Source: Devosia sp. | Lineage (GTDB): Bacteria; Pseudomonadota; Alphaproteobacteria; Rhizobiales; Devosiaceae | Direction: 5' to 3' | NCBI RefSeq assembly: GCF_028290625.1 | Contig: NZ_JAQGJM010000009.1 | Coordinates: 1 to 64,000 of the forward strand | DNA length: 64,000 nucleotides | Shown: positions 33,657 through 42,286 of the stretch, piece after piece | Position numbering within the stretch: the stretch's first letter is position 1 | Layout of the letters: each line of letters begins with the position of its first letter | The notes under the pieces: model-generated | What the model saw: only the letters and a program-made list of their open reading frames with translations | The model's database searches: none | What the model was told of the DNA's origin: nothing | Position numbers and translations under genes: made by a program

Positions 33657-35024
33657 TCATGGCTGTGTGGGCGTCTCCAACGCAGGAGCAGGGGTTGGCG
33701 TCGGCACATCGGCCGGCGTCGCCGCCGGACCCAGCAACAGTATCGTCGGCTTCACACTCAATAGCTTGGCCGCCGCCGCCTTGACCTGTTCCAACGTCAC
33801 CGCGTTGATTAGGGCCGGCCGCTGCGCCACGTAGTCGATGGGCAGATCCACGTCCTGCAAACCCACCAGCGTATTGGCGATGGCCACCGAGGAGCTCATA
33901 CTGTTGATGGCATAGGAGCCGATGATATACTTCTTCGCCGAAGCCAGCTCGGCTTCGGTCGGACCGTCCTTGGCGAGGCCGGCGATTACGTCCTGGATGA
34001 CCTTGAGGGTTTCGCCGGCGCGGTCGGCGCGGGTCGCGGTGCCGATGACCAGGGAATCGGCATGGTCGGAATTCTGCAGCGACGAGCTGACCCCATAGGT
34101 CAGGCCGCGCTTTTCGCGCACTTCGGCGAACAGGCGCGAGGAGAAATCGCCGCCGCCCAGGATGTAGTTCATCACATAGGCCGCGAAGAAATCCGGGTCG
34201 GCGCGCTGCACGCCCGGATAGGCCATGTAGATCGTGGTCTGCGGCAGGTTGTAGGTGATGCCGACGTCCTGGCCCAGCTTGGGCACGATATCGGGGACCG
34301 GCGTCAGGGCCGCCTCTGCGGGCAGGTCACCGAACACCTGGTCGAGACGAGTCTTGAGGGTTTCGGCATCGATGGCGCCCACGACGCCGATATGCAGGTT
34401 GGAGCGGGCGAACATGGCCCTGTGGAAGGCGCGCAGATCGGCGGCGGTGACTGTCGTTAGCCCCGCGATGGTGCCGTCGTTGGTGCGCGAATAGGGGTGG
34501 TCGCCATAGAGCGTCTTGGCCCATTGCTCATTGGCCGCGGTTTCGGGCCGCTGCGCATTGGCCATGATGCCGGAGACGATCTGGCTGCGCATCCGGTCGA
34601 TCGGGTTCTGGTCGAAGCGCGGGCTTTCGACAGACATCTTGAGCAGGCCAAAGGCTTCCGGCTGCTGGTCGGCCAGCATGCGCATGGAGCCATGGACGGC
34701 GTCCTGGTCGGCGGAAAAGCTCATTTCCGCGCCCGCGTCATCCAGCTTGATCTGGAACGTGTCGCTGTCGAGGTCACCGGCGCCCTCGTCGAACAGGCTG
34801 GTCATCAGGTTGGCCAGGCCCTCCTTGCCGACGGGGTCCTGCGAGGTGCCGCCCGAAAACGAAAAGCGGATGGTGACGATGGGGACGGAATAATCCTCCA
34901 CCAGCCAGGCATGGATGCCCTTGGGGGAGGTGACGTCCTGGAACACCACTTCGGCCTGCGCCGGCACTATGGCGAACAAGGTCAGCGCCGCGACGACGAG
35001 GGTGGAGATGAAACGAACGGCCAT
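33657..35024 (-). CDS. M16 peptidase-like protein, non-catalytic partner
   Basis: A 455-residue insulinase/processing-peptidase fold protein with a signal peptide (MAVRFISTLVVAALTLFAIVPAQAE). The position of the zinc motif HxxEH is replaced: after SGGTSQDP the sequence reads GLANLMTSLFDEG, so it cannot bind zinc in the usual way. The C-terminal half has ILGGGDFSSRLFAEVREKRGLTYGV, the substrate-clamping segment of M16B partners. It starts 2 bp after the catalytic M16 gene and probably forms a heterodimer with it. It has a Pro/Thr-rich tail. Confidence 0.9.
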   Translation of the reverse strand: MAVRFISTLVVAALTLFAIVPAQAEVVFQDVTSPKGIHAWLVEDYSVPIVTIRFSFSGGTSQDPVGKEGLANLMTSLFDEGAGDLDSDTFQIKLDDAGAEMSFSADQDAVHGSMRMLADQQPEAFGLLKMSVESPRFDQNPIDRMRSQIVSGIMANAQRPETAANEQWAKTLYGDHPYSRTNDGTIAGLTTVTAADLRAFHRAMFARSNLHIGVVGAIDAETLKTRLDQVFGDLPAEAALTPVPDIVPKLGQDVGITYNLPQTTIYMAYPGVQRADPDFFAAYVMNYILGGGDFSSRLFAEVREKRGLTYGVSSSLQNSDHADSLVIGTATRADRAGETLKVIQDVIAGLAKDGPTEAELASAKKYIIGSYAINSMSSSVAIANTLVGLQDVDLPIDYVAQRPALINAVTLEQVKAAAAKLLSVKPTILLLGPAATPADVPTPTPAPALETPTQP

Positions 35025-35026
35025 GG

Positions 35027-36403
35027 CTATTTGCCCTCGGTGGCGGGCGGCAACAGGTAACTGGTGACCGCGACGGATGGATCGAGATAGCGCTGGGCGA
35101 CGGCCTGAACCTGCTCGGCGGTGACCGCGCGAATGCGGTCCGGCCATTCGGCGATGTCCTCGACAGTGCCGCCGGTGGCGAGTTCGCGGCCATAGAGATT
35201 GGCCATGTCGGCCTGCTCGTCGCGGGCGAAAACCAGGCTGCGGACATAGCGCGTCTTGGCGCTGTCGAGCTCCTTTTCGGTCACGCCGTCCTTGATCACC
35301 GAGGCGATCTGGGCATTGACCGCGGCCTCGACGCTGGCGACGGTGTTGTCGCCCTGCGGCACGCCATAAACCGTGAAGGTACTGGGATCATAGGCGCCTG
35401 AATCATAGCCCGCGCCGGCCGCCGAAGCGATGTCGCCCTTGACCACGACCTGCTGGTACAGCCGGCTCCGCGTGCCGCCGCCCAGGATTTCGGACAGCAA
35501 ATCAAGCGCCTCGGCCTCGCCGGGCCGGGCATTGCGATAGGTGGGAACCACCCAGGAGGTCGAATAGCTTGGTACGCCGACGCGCGCATCGTTCATGGTG
35601 ACGGTGCGGCGGGTATTGTGCTCGGGCTCGGACGGACGCACGCGTGGCGGCAGGTCGGGGCCGCGCGGCACCAGGCCATAGGTGGTTTTCGCCAGCGCCA
35701 GTACGGCCTCGGGCTCGACATCGCCAGCCACCACCAGCACCGCATTATTGGGCGCGTAATAGCGGTCATAAAAGGCGGTCGCGTCGACGCGGTTGAGCTG
35801 TTCCATCTCGTGCAGCCAGCCGATCACCGGGATGCGATAGGGATGGTTCTGGAACAGCGTGGCCTGCGTCTCTTCCTGCAGCAGGGACCGGGGGCTGCTC
35901 TCGATGCGCGACCGGCGCTCCTCGAGCACCACGTCGCGCTCGGCCCCGATGACGTCTTCGGTGAGGATCAGGCCGCGCATCCGGTCGGCCTCGAAGCTCA
36001 TCATGGTGGGCAAGGCATCGGGCGGCACGGTCTGGAAAAAGGCGGTGTAGTCATTGGCGGTGAAGGCGTTCTGGTTGCCGCCGATTTCGCTGACCACCCG
36101 GTCGAATTCGCCGGCCGGGTGCGCCTTGGTGCCCTTGAACATCAGATGCTCGAAGAAATGGGCGATGCCGGATTTGCCCGGTGGCTCGTCGGCGCTGCCG
36201 ATCTTGTACCACACCATATGGGTGACGATGGGCGAGCGGTGATCGGGAATGACCACGATTTCGAGGCCATTATCGAGCACGTAATGCTCCACGACCGCCT
36301 CGTTGGCGGCGGTCGTGGGGGCTTCCGCCCGGGCGGGCAGGCTCAGCGCTGCAATCGACAGCGCCAAGGCACATGCACGCACCAATCCAGTCATCGACAC
36401 CAT
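35027..36403 (-). CDS. M16 zinc peptidase, catalytic
   Basis: A 458-residue periplasmic zinc peptidase of the insulinase/MPP family. A signal peptide ends near LSLPARAEA. The inverted zinc motif HFFEH is intact in [15 protein letters not shown], with the third ligand Glu in [12 protein letters not shown] about 75 residues on. The C-terminal half has [16 protein letters not shown] chose the ATG at 36403 because GGAG lies eight bases before it. It is the first gene of a two-gene operon with the non-catalytic partner. Confidence 0.93.
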   Translation of the reverse strand: MVSMTGLVRACALALSIAALSLPARAEAPTTAANEAVVEHYVLDNGLEIVVIPDHRSPIVTHMVWYKIGSADEPPGKSGIAHFFEHLMFKGTKAHPAGEFDRVVSEIGGNQNAFTANDYTAFFQTVPPDALPTMMSFEADRMRGLILTEDVIGAERDVVLEERRSRIESSPRSLLQEETQATLFQNHPYRIPVIGWLHEMEQLNRVDATAFYDRYYAPNNAVLVVAGDVEPEAVLALAKTTYGLVPRGPDLPPRVRPSEPEHNTRRTVTMNDARVGVPSYSTSWVVPTYRNARPGEAEALDLLSEILGGGTRSRLYQQVVVKGDIASAAGAGYDSGAYDPSTFTVYGVPQGDNTVASVEAAVNAQIASVIKDGVTEKELDSAKTRYVRSLVFARDEQADMANLYGRELATGGTVEDIAEWPDRIRAVTAEQVQAVAQRYLDPSVAVTSYLLPPATEGK

Positions 36404-36505
36404 CAGACGCTCCAGGCTTACCCGCCGACGATGGCGATGGGTTTGCCTTGTAGAGGGCAATGTGGGGTCAAGTCGAGCCGCCGGCGTGGCGGTATGCGAG
36501 CAATT

Positions 36506-37399
36506 CTATGGCATTACCGGGTAGGCGACATAGGCGAAGCGCGTGCTGTCGGGGGCCCAGGAATTGACATTGATGGTGCCCTGGCCGCCAAAAAAGCTGA
36601 CCAGCGTGCGCTGATCGGAGCCATCGGGGTTCATCATGCGCAGCAGCACATCCTTGTCGGCGGGGTGGCCGAGCGTGCCGGTGGGGAAGCTGATGAAGGC
36701 GACCTGCTTGCCGTCGGGCGACAGGTGCGGGAACCAGTTGACCAGGTTGTCGAAGGTCAACTGTTCCTGTCCGCTGCCATCGGCGTTCATGCGGAAAATC
36801 TGGGCATGGCCGGGCTGGCTCGCGGCGAGTTCGGAGTTGAAATAGACCCAGCGGCCATCGGGCGAATATTCCGGGCCGTCATTGGGCACCGACACGTCGG
36901 TGAGGCGGGTATCGGCGCCACCGGCCGCGGGAATCGTGAAGATGTTGACGCGGCGGTCGGGGCCTTTGCCCTCGATGGCAACGTAGGACAGCGTTTTGCC
37001 GTCGGGCGAGATGCCGTGCAGGTAATAATGGAATGGGGTGTCGTGCGTGTTGGAGACGCGGCGCGGGGTGCCGCCGGCGAAGGGCACGGCATAGAGGTGG
37101 CCGTCGTCGGAGCTGACATAGATGGTGGAACCATCCGGCGCTAGGACGTGGTCATTGTTCAGGTCGGCCAGGCGGCCGGTGTCGATCGGGGTCACTTCGC
37201 CGCCGGTCGGGGCGATGCGGAACAGCTTGCCGCCGGCGTTGAACACCAGGGCGGTGCCGTCCGCAGTCCAGTTCGGGGCCTCGATGATTTCATCGGCGGT
37301 GAGGATGATGGACGCGTTGCCGTGGATGTCGATAACGGTCAGTTCGGAGCGCTGACCGGCCGACAAAGTGCGACCGCGGCGGGGAAAGGTGAAGGTCAA
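36506..37399 (-). CDS. TolB-like beta-propeller protein (PD40 repeats)
   Basis: A 297-residue protein of WD40/PD40-type repeats seen as recurring motifs: APNWTADGTALVF, VLAPDGSTIYV, GISPDGKTLSYV, EYSPDGRWVYF and HLSPDGKQVAFI. No signal peptide is found, so it is probably cytoplasmic, unlike TolB itself. The TTG at 37399 is the likely start: AAGG lies about nine bases before it, the N-terminus SELTVIDIHG begins the first repeat, and the frame upstream is not protein-like. Related proteins are annotated as TolB family; their role is unknown. Confidence 0.8.
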   Translation of the reverse strand: MTFTFPRRGRTLSAGQRSELTVIDIHGNASIILTADEIIEAPNWTADGTALVFNAGGKLFRIAPTGGEVTPIDTGRLADLNNDHVLAPDGSTIYVSSDDGHLYAVPFAGGTPRRVSNTHDTPFHYYLHGISPDGKTLSYVAIEGKGPDRRVNIFTIPAAGGADTRLTDVSVPNDGPEYSPDGRWVYFNSELAASQPGHAQIFRMNADGSGQEQLTFDNLVNWFPHLSPDGKQVAFISFPTGTLGHPADKDVLLRMMNPDGSDQRTLVSFFGGQGTINVNSWAPDSTRFAYVAYPVMP

Positions 37400-37576
37400 G
37401 ATGGAACGCCTTGTAGTTGTATGAACGTTAATCCAGCGTAACCGATGGTTCTCGATGACGCTAGTGGCACCGCGCAAGTTGTGCCCAGCGGCAATTGCCC
37501 AGACGCATTGCCCCGAAGGGCGGCTTGGCCTACATACGGGGCAAATCCTGTTCCCGTTATCGAGGTTTGCAAGCCG

Positions 37577-39232
37577 ATGGCTCGCCAATTCATCTACCAC
37601 ATGAGCGGAATGTCCAAAGCCTATGCCGGTGGCAAGAAGGTGTTGGACAATATCCACCTGTCCTTCTACCCCGACGCCAAGATCGGCGTGCTGGGCCCGA
37701 ACGGCTCGGGTAAATCGACGCTGCTCAAGATAATGGCCGGGATCGATACCGAATTCACCGGCGAAGCCTGGCTCGCCCAGGGCGCCAAGCTTGGTTACCT
37801 GAGCCAGGAGCCCGAGCTGGATCCGGCGCTGAACGTGCTCGGCAATGTCATGACCGGGGTCAAGGAAAAGAAGGCCGTCATCGATCGTTACAACGAGCTG
37901 ATGATGGACTATTCCGACGAGACCGCCGACGAAGCATCCAAGCTGCAGGACAAGATCGACGCGGAAAACCTGTGGGATCTCGAATCGCAGGTCGAAGTGG
38001 CGATGGAAGCCCTGGGCTGCCCGCCCGGCGATGCCGACGTCACCAAGCTATCGGGTGGCGAACGCCGCCGTGTGGCGCTTTGCGCGCTGTTGCTGAGCAA
38101 GCCCGACCTGCTGCTGCTCGACGAACCCACCAACCATCTCGATGCGGAAACCACCGCCTGGCTCGAACGCCATTTGCGTGAGTTCGAAGGCGCCGTACTG
38201 ATCATCACCCATGATCGGTACTTCCTCGACAACGTGACGGGCTGGATTCTCGAGCTCGACCGCGGCAAGGGTGTGCCTTACGAGGGCAATTATTCCGCCT
38301 ACCTGACTGCCAAGGCCAAGCGCTTTGCGCAGGAGAAATCCGAAGATCAGGCCCGTGCAAAAGTGCTGGAGCGCGAGCGCGAGTGGATGGGGCAGTCGCC
38401 GCAGGCGCGCCAGACCAAGTCCAAGGCCCGCCTCAAGTCCTACGAGGAACTGGTCAAGATCAACGAGGCGCGTACGCAGTCCTCGACCGCCCAGATCATC
38501 ATTCCGGCTGGCGAACGGCTGGGCAATAACGTCATCGATATCGAAGGGCTGTCCAAGTCCTATGGCGATCGGCTGCTGATCGACAACCTGACCTTCAAGC
38601 TGCCCCCCGGCGGCATCGTGGGCATTATCGGAGCCAACGGCGCGGGCAAAACCACGCTGTTCCGCATGCTGACCGGCCAGGAGACGCCTGATTCCGGCAC
38701 CGTGACCATCGCCGACAGCGTCCACATGGGCTATGTCGACCAGAGCCGCGACAGCCTCAATCCCAATAAGACCGTCTGGGAGGAAATCTCCGAGGGTGAT
38801 GAAGTGCTGATGCTGGGCAAGCGCGAGGTGAACTCCCGTGCGTATACCTCGTCGTTCAACTTCAAGGGCGGCGACCAGCAGCAGAAGGTCGGCAACCTGT
38901 CGGGCGGGCAGCGCAACCGCGTGCATCTCGCCAAGATGCTCAAGAGCGGCTCCAACGTGCTGCTCCTCGATGAGCCCACCAACGATCTGGACACCGAAAC
39001 CCTCGCCGCGCTCGAAGAGGCGCTGGAGGAATTCGCCGGCTGCGCCGTGATCATCAGCCATGATCGCATGTTCCTCGACCGGCTGGCGACCCACATGCTG
39101 GCCTTCGAAGGCAACAGCCATGTCGAATGGTTCGAAGGCAACTTCGCCGACTACGAAGCCGACAAAGTCCGCCGCCTCGGCGCCGATGCGGTGAACCCCA
39201 AGCGCGCGACGTATAAGCCGCTGACGCGGTAG
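37577..39232 (+). CDS. ettA: Energy-dependent translational throttle protein EttA
   Basis: ABC-F ATPase that binds the ribosomal E site and gates the first elongation steps according to energy state. The 551 residues hold two ABC domains: Walker A GPNGSGKST near 40-48 and GANGAGKTT in the second, signatures LSGGERRRVALC and LSGGQRNRVHLA, and Walker B LLLDEPTNHLD and LLLDEPTNDLD. The linker contains the charged helical PtIM. The last codons (ATYKPLTR) are duplicated 981 bp downstream, and the original-looking terminator follows that second copy. Confidence 0.95.
   Translation: MARQFIYHMSGMSKAYAGGKKVLDNIHLSFYPDAKIGVLGPNGSGKSTLLKIMAGIDTEFTGEAWLAQGAKLGYLSQEPELDPALNVLGNVMTGVKEKKAVIDRYNELMMDYSDETADEASKLQDKIDAENLWDLESQVEVAMEALGCPPGDADVTKLSGGERRRVALCALLLSKPDLLLLDEPTNHLDAETTAWLERHLREFEGAVLIITHDRYFLDNVTGWILELDRGKGVPYEGNYSAYLTAKAKRFAQEKSEDQARAKVLEREREWMGQSPQARQTKSKARLKSYEELVKINEARTQSSTAQIIIPAGERLGNNVIDIEGLSKSYGDRLLIDNLTFKLPPGGIVGIIGANGAGKTTLFRMLTGQETPDSGTVTIADSVHMGYVDQSRDSLNPNKTVWEEISEGDEVLMLGKREVNSRAYTSSFNFKGGDQQQKVGNLSGGQRNRVHLAKMLKSGSNVLLLDEPTNDLDTETLAALEEALEEFAGCAVIISHDRMFLDRLATHMLAFEGNSHVEWFEGNFADYEADKVRRLGADAVNPKRATYKPLTR
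39204..39232 (+). repeat. 29-bp direct repeat, left copy (ettA 3' end)
   Basis: The final 29 bases of ettA, gcgcgacgtataagccgctg... to the TAG stop. Repeated at 40185-40213 with a single T-to-C change (TAT to TAC, silent if read as ettA). It marks the left edge of a roughly 0.95 kb lower-GC insert. Confidence 0.92.
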
Positions 39233-39238
39233 GATCGG

Positions 39239-40108
39239 GTGACCTTAGACCAGCCCAAGTATGATGAGCTAACGTACGAAGATCGATACGTTGCGTTTGT
39301 CGATATCTTGGGCTGGAGCGCTGCGGTAATGGGTAACCCTACTCAGGATTCACGCCATCTTGGTTGGCTGATAGGCCTGCTGCAAACCGTGGGACAACAG
39401 GCAGCGGCATACGGTTCGTTCTGGGACACGATATCGCTGGGCGTTTCGGGTCCCGATATGTCTGGCAAAATCCAGGCAACGCAGTTTTCGGATTGTATTG
39501 TACTTTCTGCTCTGGCGTCGTCGGAACAGTCCACTGGGCTTTTGACGACCTTTCTCGATCAACTGTGCCTAGTTGCCTGCCTGAGCGGGTTTCTGCTCCG
39601 CGGCGGGATAACCCGGGGCCCCATATATCATCGCGAGGGCATGGTTTACGGGCCGGCGATGATTACCGCCTATAAAATTGAGCGAGATATCGCAGTCTAC
39701 CCGCGAATAGTGTTGGATGAGGCAGTTGAGGCCGAGTTTCAGCATGGCAGCTTGTTGAAGGAGGGGAGCGAGCCTTATGGTTTTCGAAGGTCGTGGCGCA
39801 AAGATTTCGATGGCCGATTTTTTCTGGACTACATGCAGCCGTTCGGGGCGACCGAAATTTATCCAGCGTCCGGTCGTCCGGCCTGGCGCCCAAATATCAA
39901 CTACTTTTCCAATTACAAATATGTCATCTGCAAGGGAATGTACGATGCATCGGGCGATAGTCGCGTTATGGAAAAGTATCTGTGGGCGCGTGACTATTTT
40001 GCGCTTATTTCCGGTGAGTATCCTGAGATAGCGATGCCGATCATTGGGTTGGAACGTGATGGGCGGCTTTGGGGATATGCCAAAGATGAATGGCCATCGC
40101 CTGGGTAG
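39239..40108 (+). CDS. Class III nucleotide cyclase-like protein in an ettA-end insert
   Basis: A 289-residue soluble protein of no named family that I can place. The layout resembles class III nucleotide cyclase catalytic domains: FVDILGWS with Asp22, TQFSDCIVLS with Asp85 and LLRGGITRGPIYHREGMVYGPAMITAYKIER at about 119-149. Asp22 and Asp85 would be the two metal ligands, and TAY-IER matches the cyclase segment carrying the transition-state residues. The GTG start is six bases after the ettA stop, using AGGA of that stop as its ribosome site. The insert's GC is visibly lower than its neighbours, which suggests transfer. Confidence 0.7.
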   Translation: MTLDQPKYDELTYEDRYVAFVDILGWSAAVMGNPTQDSRHLGWLIGLLQTVGQQAAAYGSFWDTISLGVSGPDMSGKIQATQFSDCIVLSALASSEQSTGLLTTFLDQLCLVACLSGFLLRGGITRGPIYHREGMVYGPAMITAYKIERDIAVYPRIVLDEAVEAEFQHGSLLKEGSEPYGFRRSWRKDFDGRFFLDYMQPFGATEIYPASGRPAWRPNINYFSNYKYVICKGMYDASGDSRVMEKYLWARDYFALISGEYPEIAMPIIGLERDGRLWGYAKDEWPSPG

Positions 40109-40184
40109 CCTCCGCCGTTGAATTTCTCACTGTCTTCTTGATTGGCCTTTATCTGTGAGTCTAGTTGGTTGTAGCTACTCCAAA

Positions 40185-40213
40185 GCGCGACGTACAAGCC
40201 GCTGACGCGGTAG
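40185..40213 (+). repeat. 29-bp direct repeat, right copy (ettA-tail duplicate)
   Basis: gcgcgacgtacaagccgctg... to TAG, identical to the end of ettA at 28 of 29 bases but without an ettA gene in front of it. It is followed six bases later by a perfect terminator stem, as expected if this is where ettA originally ended. Confidence 0.92.
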
Positions 40214-40218
40214 ATGTG

Positions 40219-40245
40219 GGCCGGACGGCAAGTCCGGCCTTTTTT
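40219..40245 (+). terminator. Rho-independent terminator, presumed original ettA terminator
   Basis: Perfect eight-pair stem GGCCGGAC/GTCCGGCC with loop GGCAA, followed by TTTTTT. It directly follows the second copy of the ettA tail. Confidence 0.93.
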
Positions 40246-40258
40246 CTGGGAGGATGGA

Positions 40259-40582
40259 ATGCGTTTGCTACTGGGTGTTGTCGCGGTTGCCGCGATGATA
40301 GCGGCACCGGCCTTCGCCAAAGATGCCGATTGCTACACCACGGATGATGGGGATTATCCGTGCAATTTCGAGAGCCTCGACGCCGCGGGAAGCTTTGAGA
40401 TTTCGGCGCCCGGCAAGCCGACATTTCAGGTTTGGATCGACCGGCCGGGTGAGGCCAGCGTTGGCGCAGTATTTGAGGCCGGTGGGCGTTCGGTGCCATT
40501 GCCGGGGACTTATGATCGCTCCGAAGAAGATGGCGCGTGCTGGGTGAGCCGCGAGACGGAAGCGGAACTCTGCGCGTGGTAG
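40259..40582 (+). CDS. Small exported cysteine-containing protein, unknown
   Basis: A 107-residue protein with a signal peptide (MRLLLGVVAVAAMIAAPAFAK). The mature part has four cysteines (DADCYTTDDGDYPCNF, ACWVS, ELCAW) that could form two disulphides in the periplasm. GGGAGG lies five bases before the ATG at 40259. It overlaps the start of the hydrolase gene by a few bases. No family is recognised. Confidence 0.75.
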   Translation: MRLLLGVVAVAAMIAAPAFAKDADCYTTDDGDYPCNFESLDAAGSFEISAPGKPTFQVWIDRPGEASVGAVFEAGGRSVPLPGTYDRSEEDGACWVSRETEAELCAW

Positions 40583-41418
40583 CGACGCCTTTTTCGGTAG
40601 CCGTGCGGGGCGCAACATTGGCGGGCATCGCGGCGGGCGAGGGCCTGCCGGTGGTGTTCTTGCATGCCGGGGTCTGCGACAAGCGGATGTGGCAGAGCCA
40701 GATGGACGAGGTCGCCGAGGAGGGCTGGGAGGCGATTGCCTACGACCGGCGCGGCTATGGCGAGACGGCTTCGGAGGACGTGGCGTTCAACCACGTCGAC
40801 GATCTGGTGGCGGTTCTGGCAGCGCGCGATATCCATGCGGCGGTGTTTGTGGGCTGCTCGATGGGTGGCGGCCTGGCGGTGGATTTCGCCTTGCGCTATC
40901 CGGGCCGCGTGCTGGGGCTGGTGCTGATCGGCACGTCGATCACCGGGGCCCCGTGGGAAGTCAGTGAGATCGAGCGGCAGCTAGAAATGGCCGAGGAAGA
41001 TGCGTTCGAGCGCGGCGATCTCGACATGCTCAACAAGGTGCAGGCGCATGAATGGCTCGATGGGCCACGCGCGGCGAATGGGCGGGTCGGCGGGACAGCG
41101 CGGACGCTGTTCCTCGACATGAATGAGGTGGCTTTGCGCAAGCCCGCACTCACCAAGGAAGAGCCGCGAGCGGATGCCTACCAGCGGATGGACGCGATCA
41201 ATGCGCCGACGCTGTTGATGGTGGGCGACCAGGATTTCAACTACCTGATCGAGCGGCACGATCATTTGTCCGAAGAAATGCCCAACGCGTTTGCGGTGGT
41301 GCTGGAAGATGTCGCGCATATTCCGAGTATCGAGCGCCCCGATCGGGTCAATCCACTGCTGCTGCAGTTTCTGGATGCGATCAGCGGTGACGTGGATGAT
41401 GGGGATGACGAGGATTGA
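40576..41418 (+). CDS. Alpha/beta-fold hydrolase
   Basis: A 280-residue alpha/beta hydrolase. The oxyanion segment VVFLHAGV is followed by the nucleophile elbow GCSMGGG (Ser), catalytic Asp in LMVGDQDFNY and His in EDVAHIPSIERP. The C-terminus is strongly acidic (SGDVDDGDDED). The GTG at 40576 is the preferred start, with GGAA before it and a short overlap with the previous gene. A GTG at 40537 would extend it by 13 residues. The substrate is unknown. Confidence 0.86.
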   Translation: MVATPFSVAVRGATLAGIAAGEGLPVVFLHAGVCDKRMWQSQMDEVAEEGWEAIAYDRRGYGETASEDVAFNHVDDLVAVLAARDIHAAVFVGCSMGGGLAVDFALRYPGRVLGLVLIGTSITGAPWEVSEIERQLEMAEEDAFERGDLDMLNKVQAHEWLDGPRAANGRVGGTARTLFLDMNEVALRKPALTKEEPRADAYQRMDAINAPTLLMVGDQDFNYLIERHDHLSEEMPNAFAVVLEDVAHIPSIERPDRVNPLLLQFLDAISGDVDDGDDED

Positions 41419-41436
41419 TCTGGTAACGGCTTGGCT

Positions 41437-41576
41437 CTCCTGCACCTCTCCCTTCGGGGGAGAGGTCGGCGCGTAGCGACGGGTGAGGGGGCCTTCCCCA
41501 AACACCGCACCCAGTAGAGGCCCCCTCACCCGACCCAAGAGGGTCGACCTCTCCCCCAAAGGGAGAGGTGTAGGAG
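41437..41576. repeat. Long imperfect palindrome (family B)
   Basis: Outer arms ctcctgcacctctccctt and aagggagaggtgtaggag, with inner arms gggtgagggggcc and ggccccctcaccc, form one ~140-bp inverted repeat between the convergent hydrolase and host-attachment genes. It belongs to the same general class as those at 24043, 48944 and 52953. Confidence 0.82.
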
Positions 41577-41670
41577 GCAGACGTCGGACTGAGGTCTTGA
41601 ATCAACATCTTCCGAATCTGAATCAACCGCTTGGCGGCATGATTCACCTTCGGCTTCTAACCCCTTGAGA

Positions 41671-42120
41671 TTAAACGCTCAAAATCCCGTCCAGATGCTT
41701 GTCCAATTGCGGCGTCGGCAAATTGGTGAGATCCTTGTCCAGTTCGGCGACCACGGTCTTTTTCACGCCGGCGCTGATGGCCTTGCGGATATCGCCCAAC
41801 GCAATCGGCGAGGCCGCGATAACCAAGCGGTCATAGGCGCCCTTCTGCTGCGCGCGGTCGAGCATGTCGGCGAGGGATTTGACGAACTGGGTCTCGCGGT
41901 ATTCGACCGGATCGGTCTTGCGCTCCATGCCGCTGCGGGCTGAGCCGCTGGACGAGTGACCACGGCCGGGGCGGTCCGACATGATGTCCTGCGCCTGCAG
42001 CGGATCGATCGCGAAGTCCAGCCCATCGACCTGAGTGAGGCCTTTGCCGGGGCCGTTATGTTGCAGCACGCGGGCCTGGGCGCCATCGGCGATCAATACC
42101 CAAGTGACGGTCTTCTTCAT
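41671..42120 (-). CDS. Host attachment protein family
   Basis: A 149-residue protein beginning MKKTVTWVLIADGAQARVLQHNG, the characteristic start of the family named for proteins needed for attachment to host cells in plant-associated bacteria. Later segments GAYDRLVIAASPIALGDIRKA and VVAELDKDLTNLPTPQLDKHL also fit. The fold resembles archaeal release factor-like (eRF1) domains. The biochemical role is not settled. It is divergent from the transporter gene, which starts 167 bp away. Confidence 0.85.
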   Translation of the reverse strand: MKKTVTWVLIADGAQARVLQHNGPGKGLTQVDGLDFAIDPLQAQDIMSDRPGRGHSSSGSARSGMERKTDPVEYRETQFVKSLADMLDRAQQKGAYDRLVIAASPIALGDIRKAISAGVKKTVVAELDKDLTNLPTPQLDKHLDGILSV

Positions 42121-42286
42121 GGCAATTGCTCCTGTTGGTCTGAATAGTACCAACGTGCCGACAGGCAAAAGGTTGGCCCCGGTCATCAAAATGGGGCGGG
42201 TTGCGATCACAAAGCTTCATTGGCGAGGCGCCGTCGCGGCTGCTATCAGGGGCCCTTACGGCGCCGTCCGGGCGCGGAGCTTTTTC

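Noticed and set aside
39233-40184. Insertion sequence at the ettA end
   Set aside because: No transposase, no terminal inverted repeats and no short target-site duplication. The 29-bp repeats are copies of the ettA tail.
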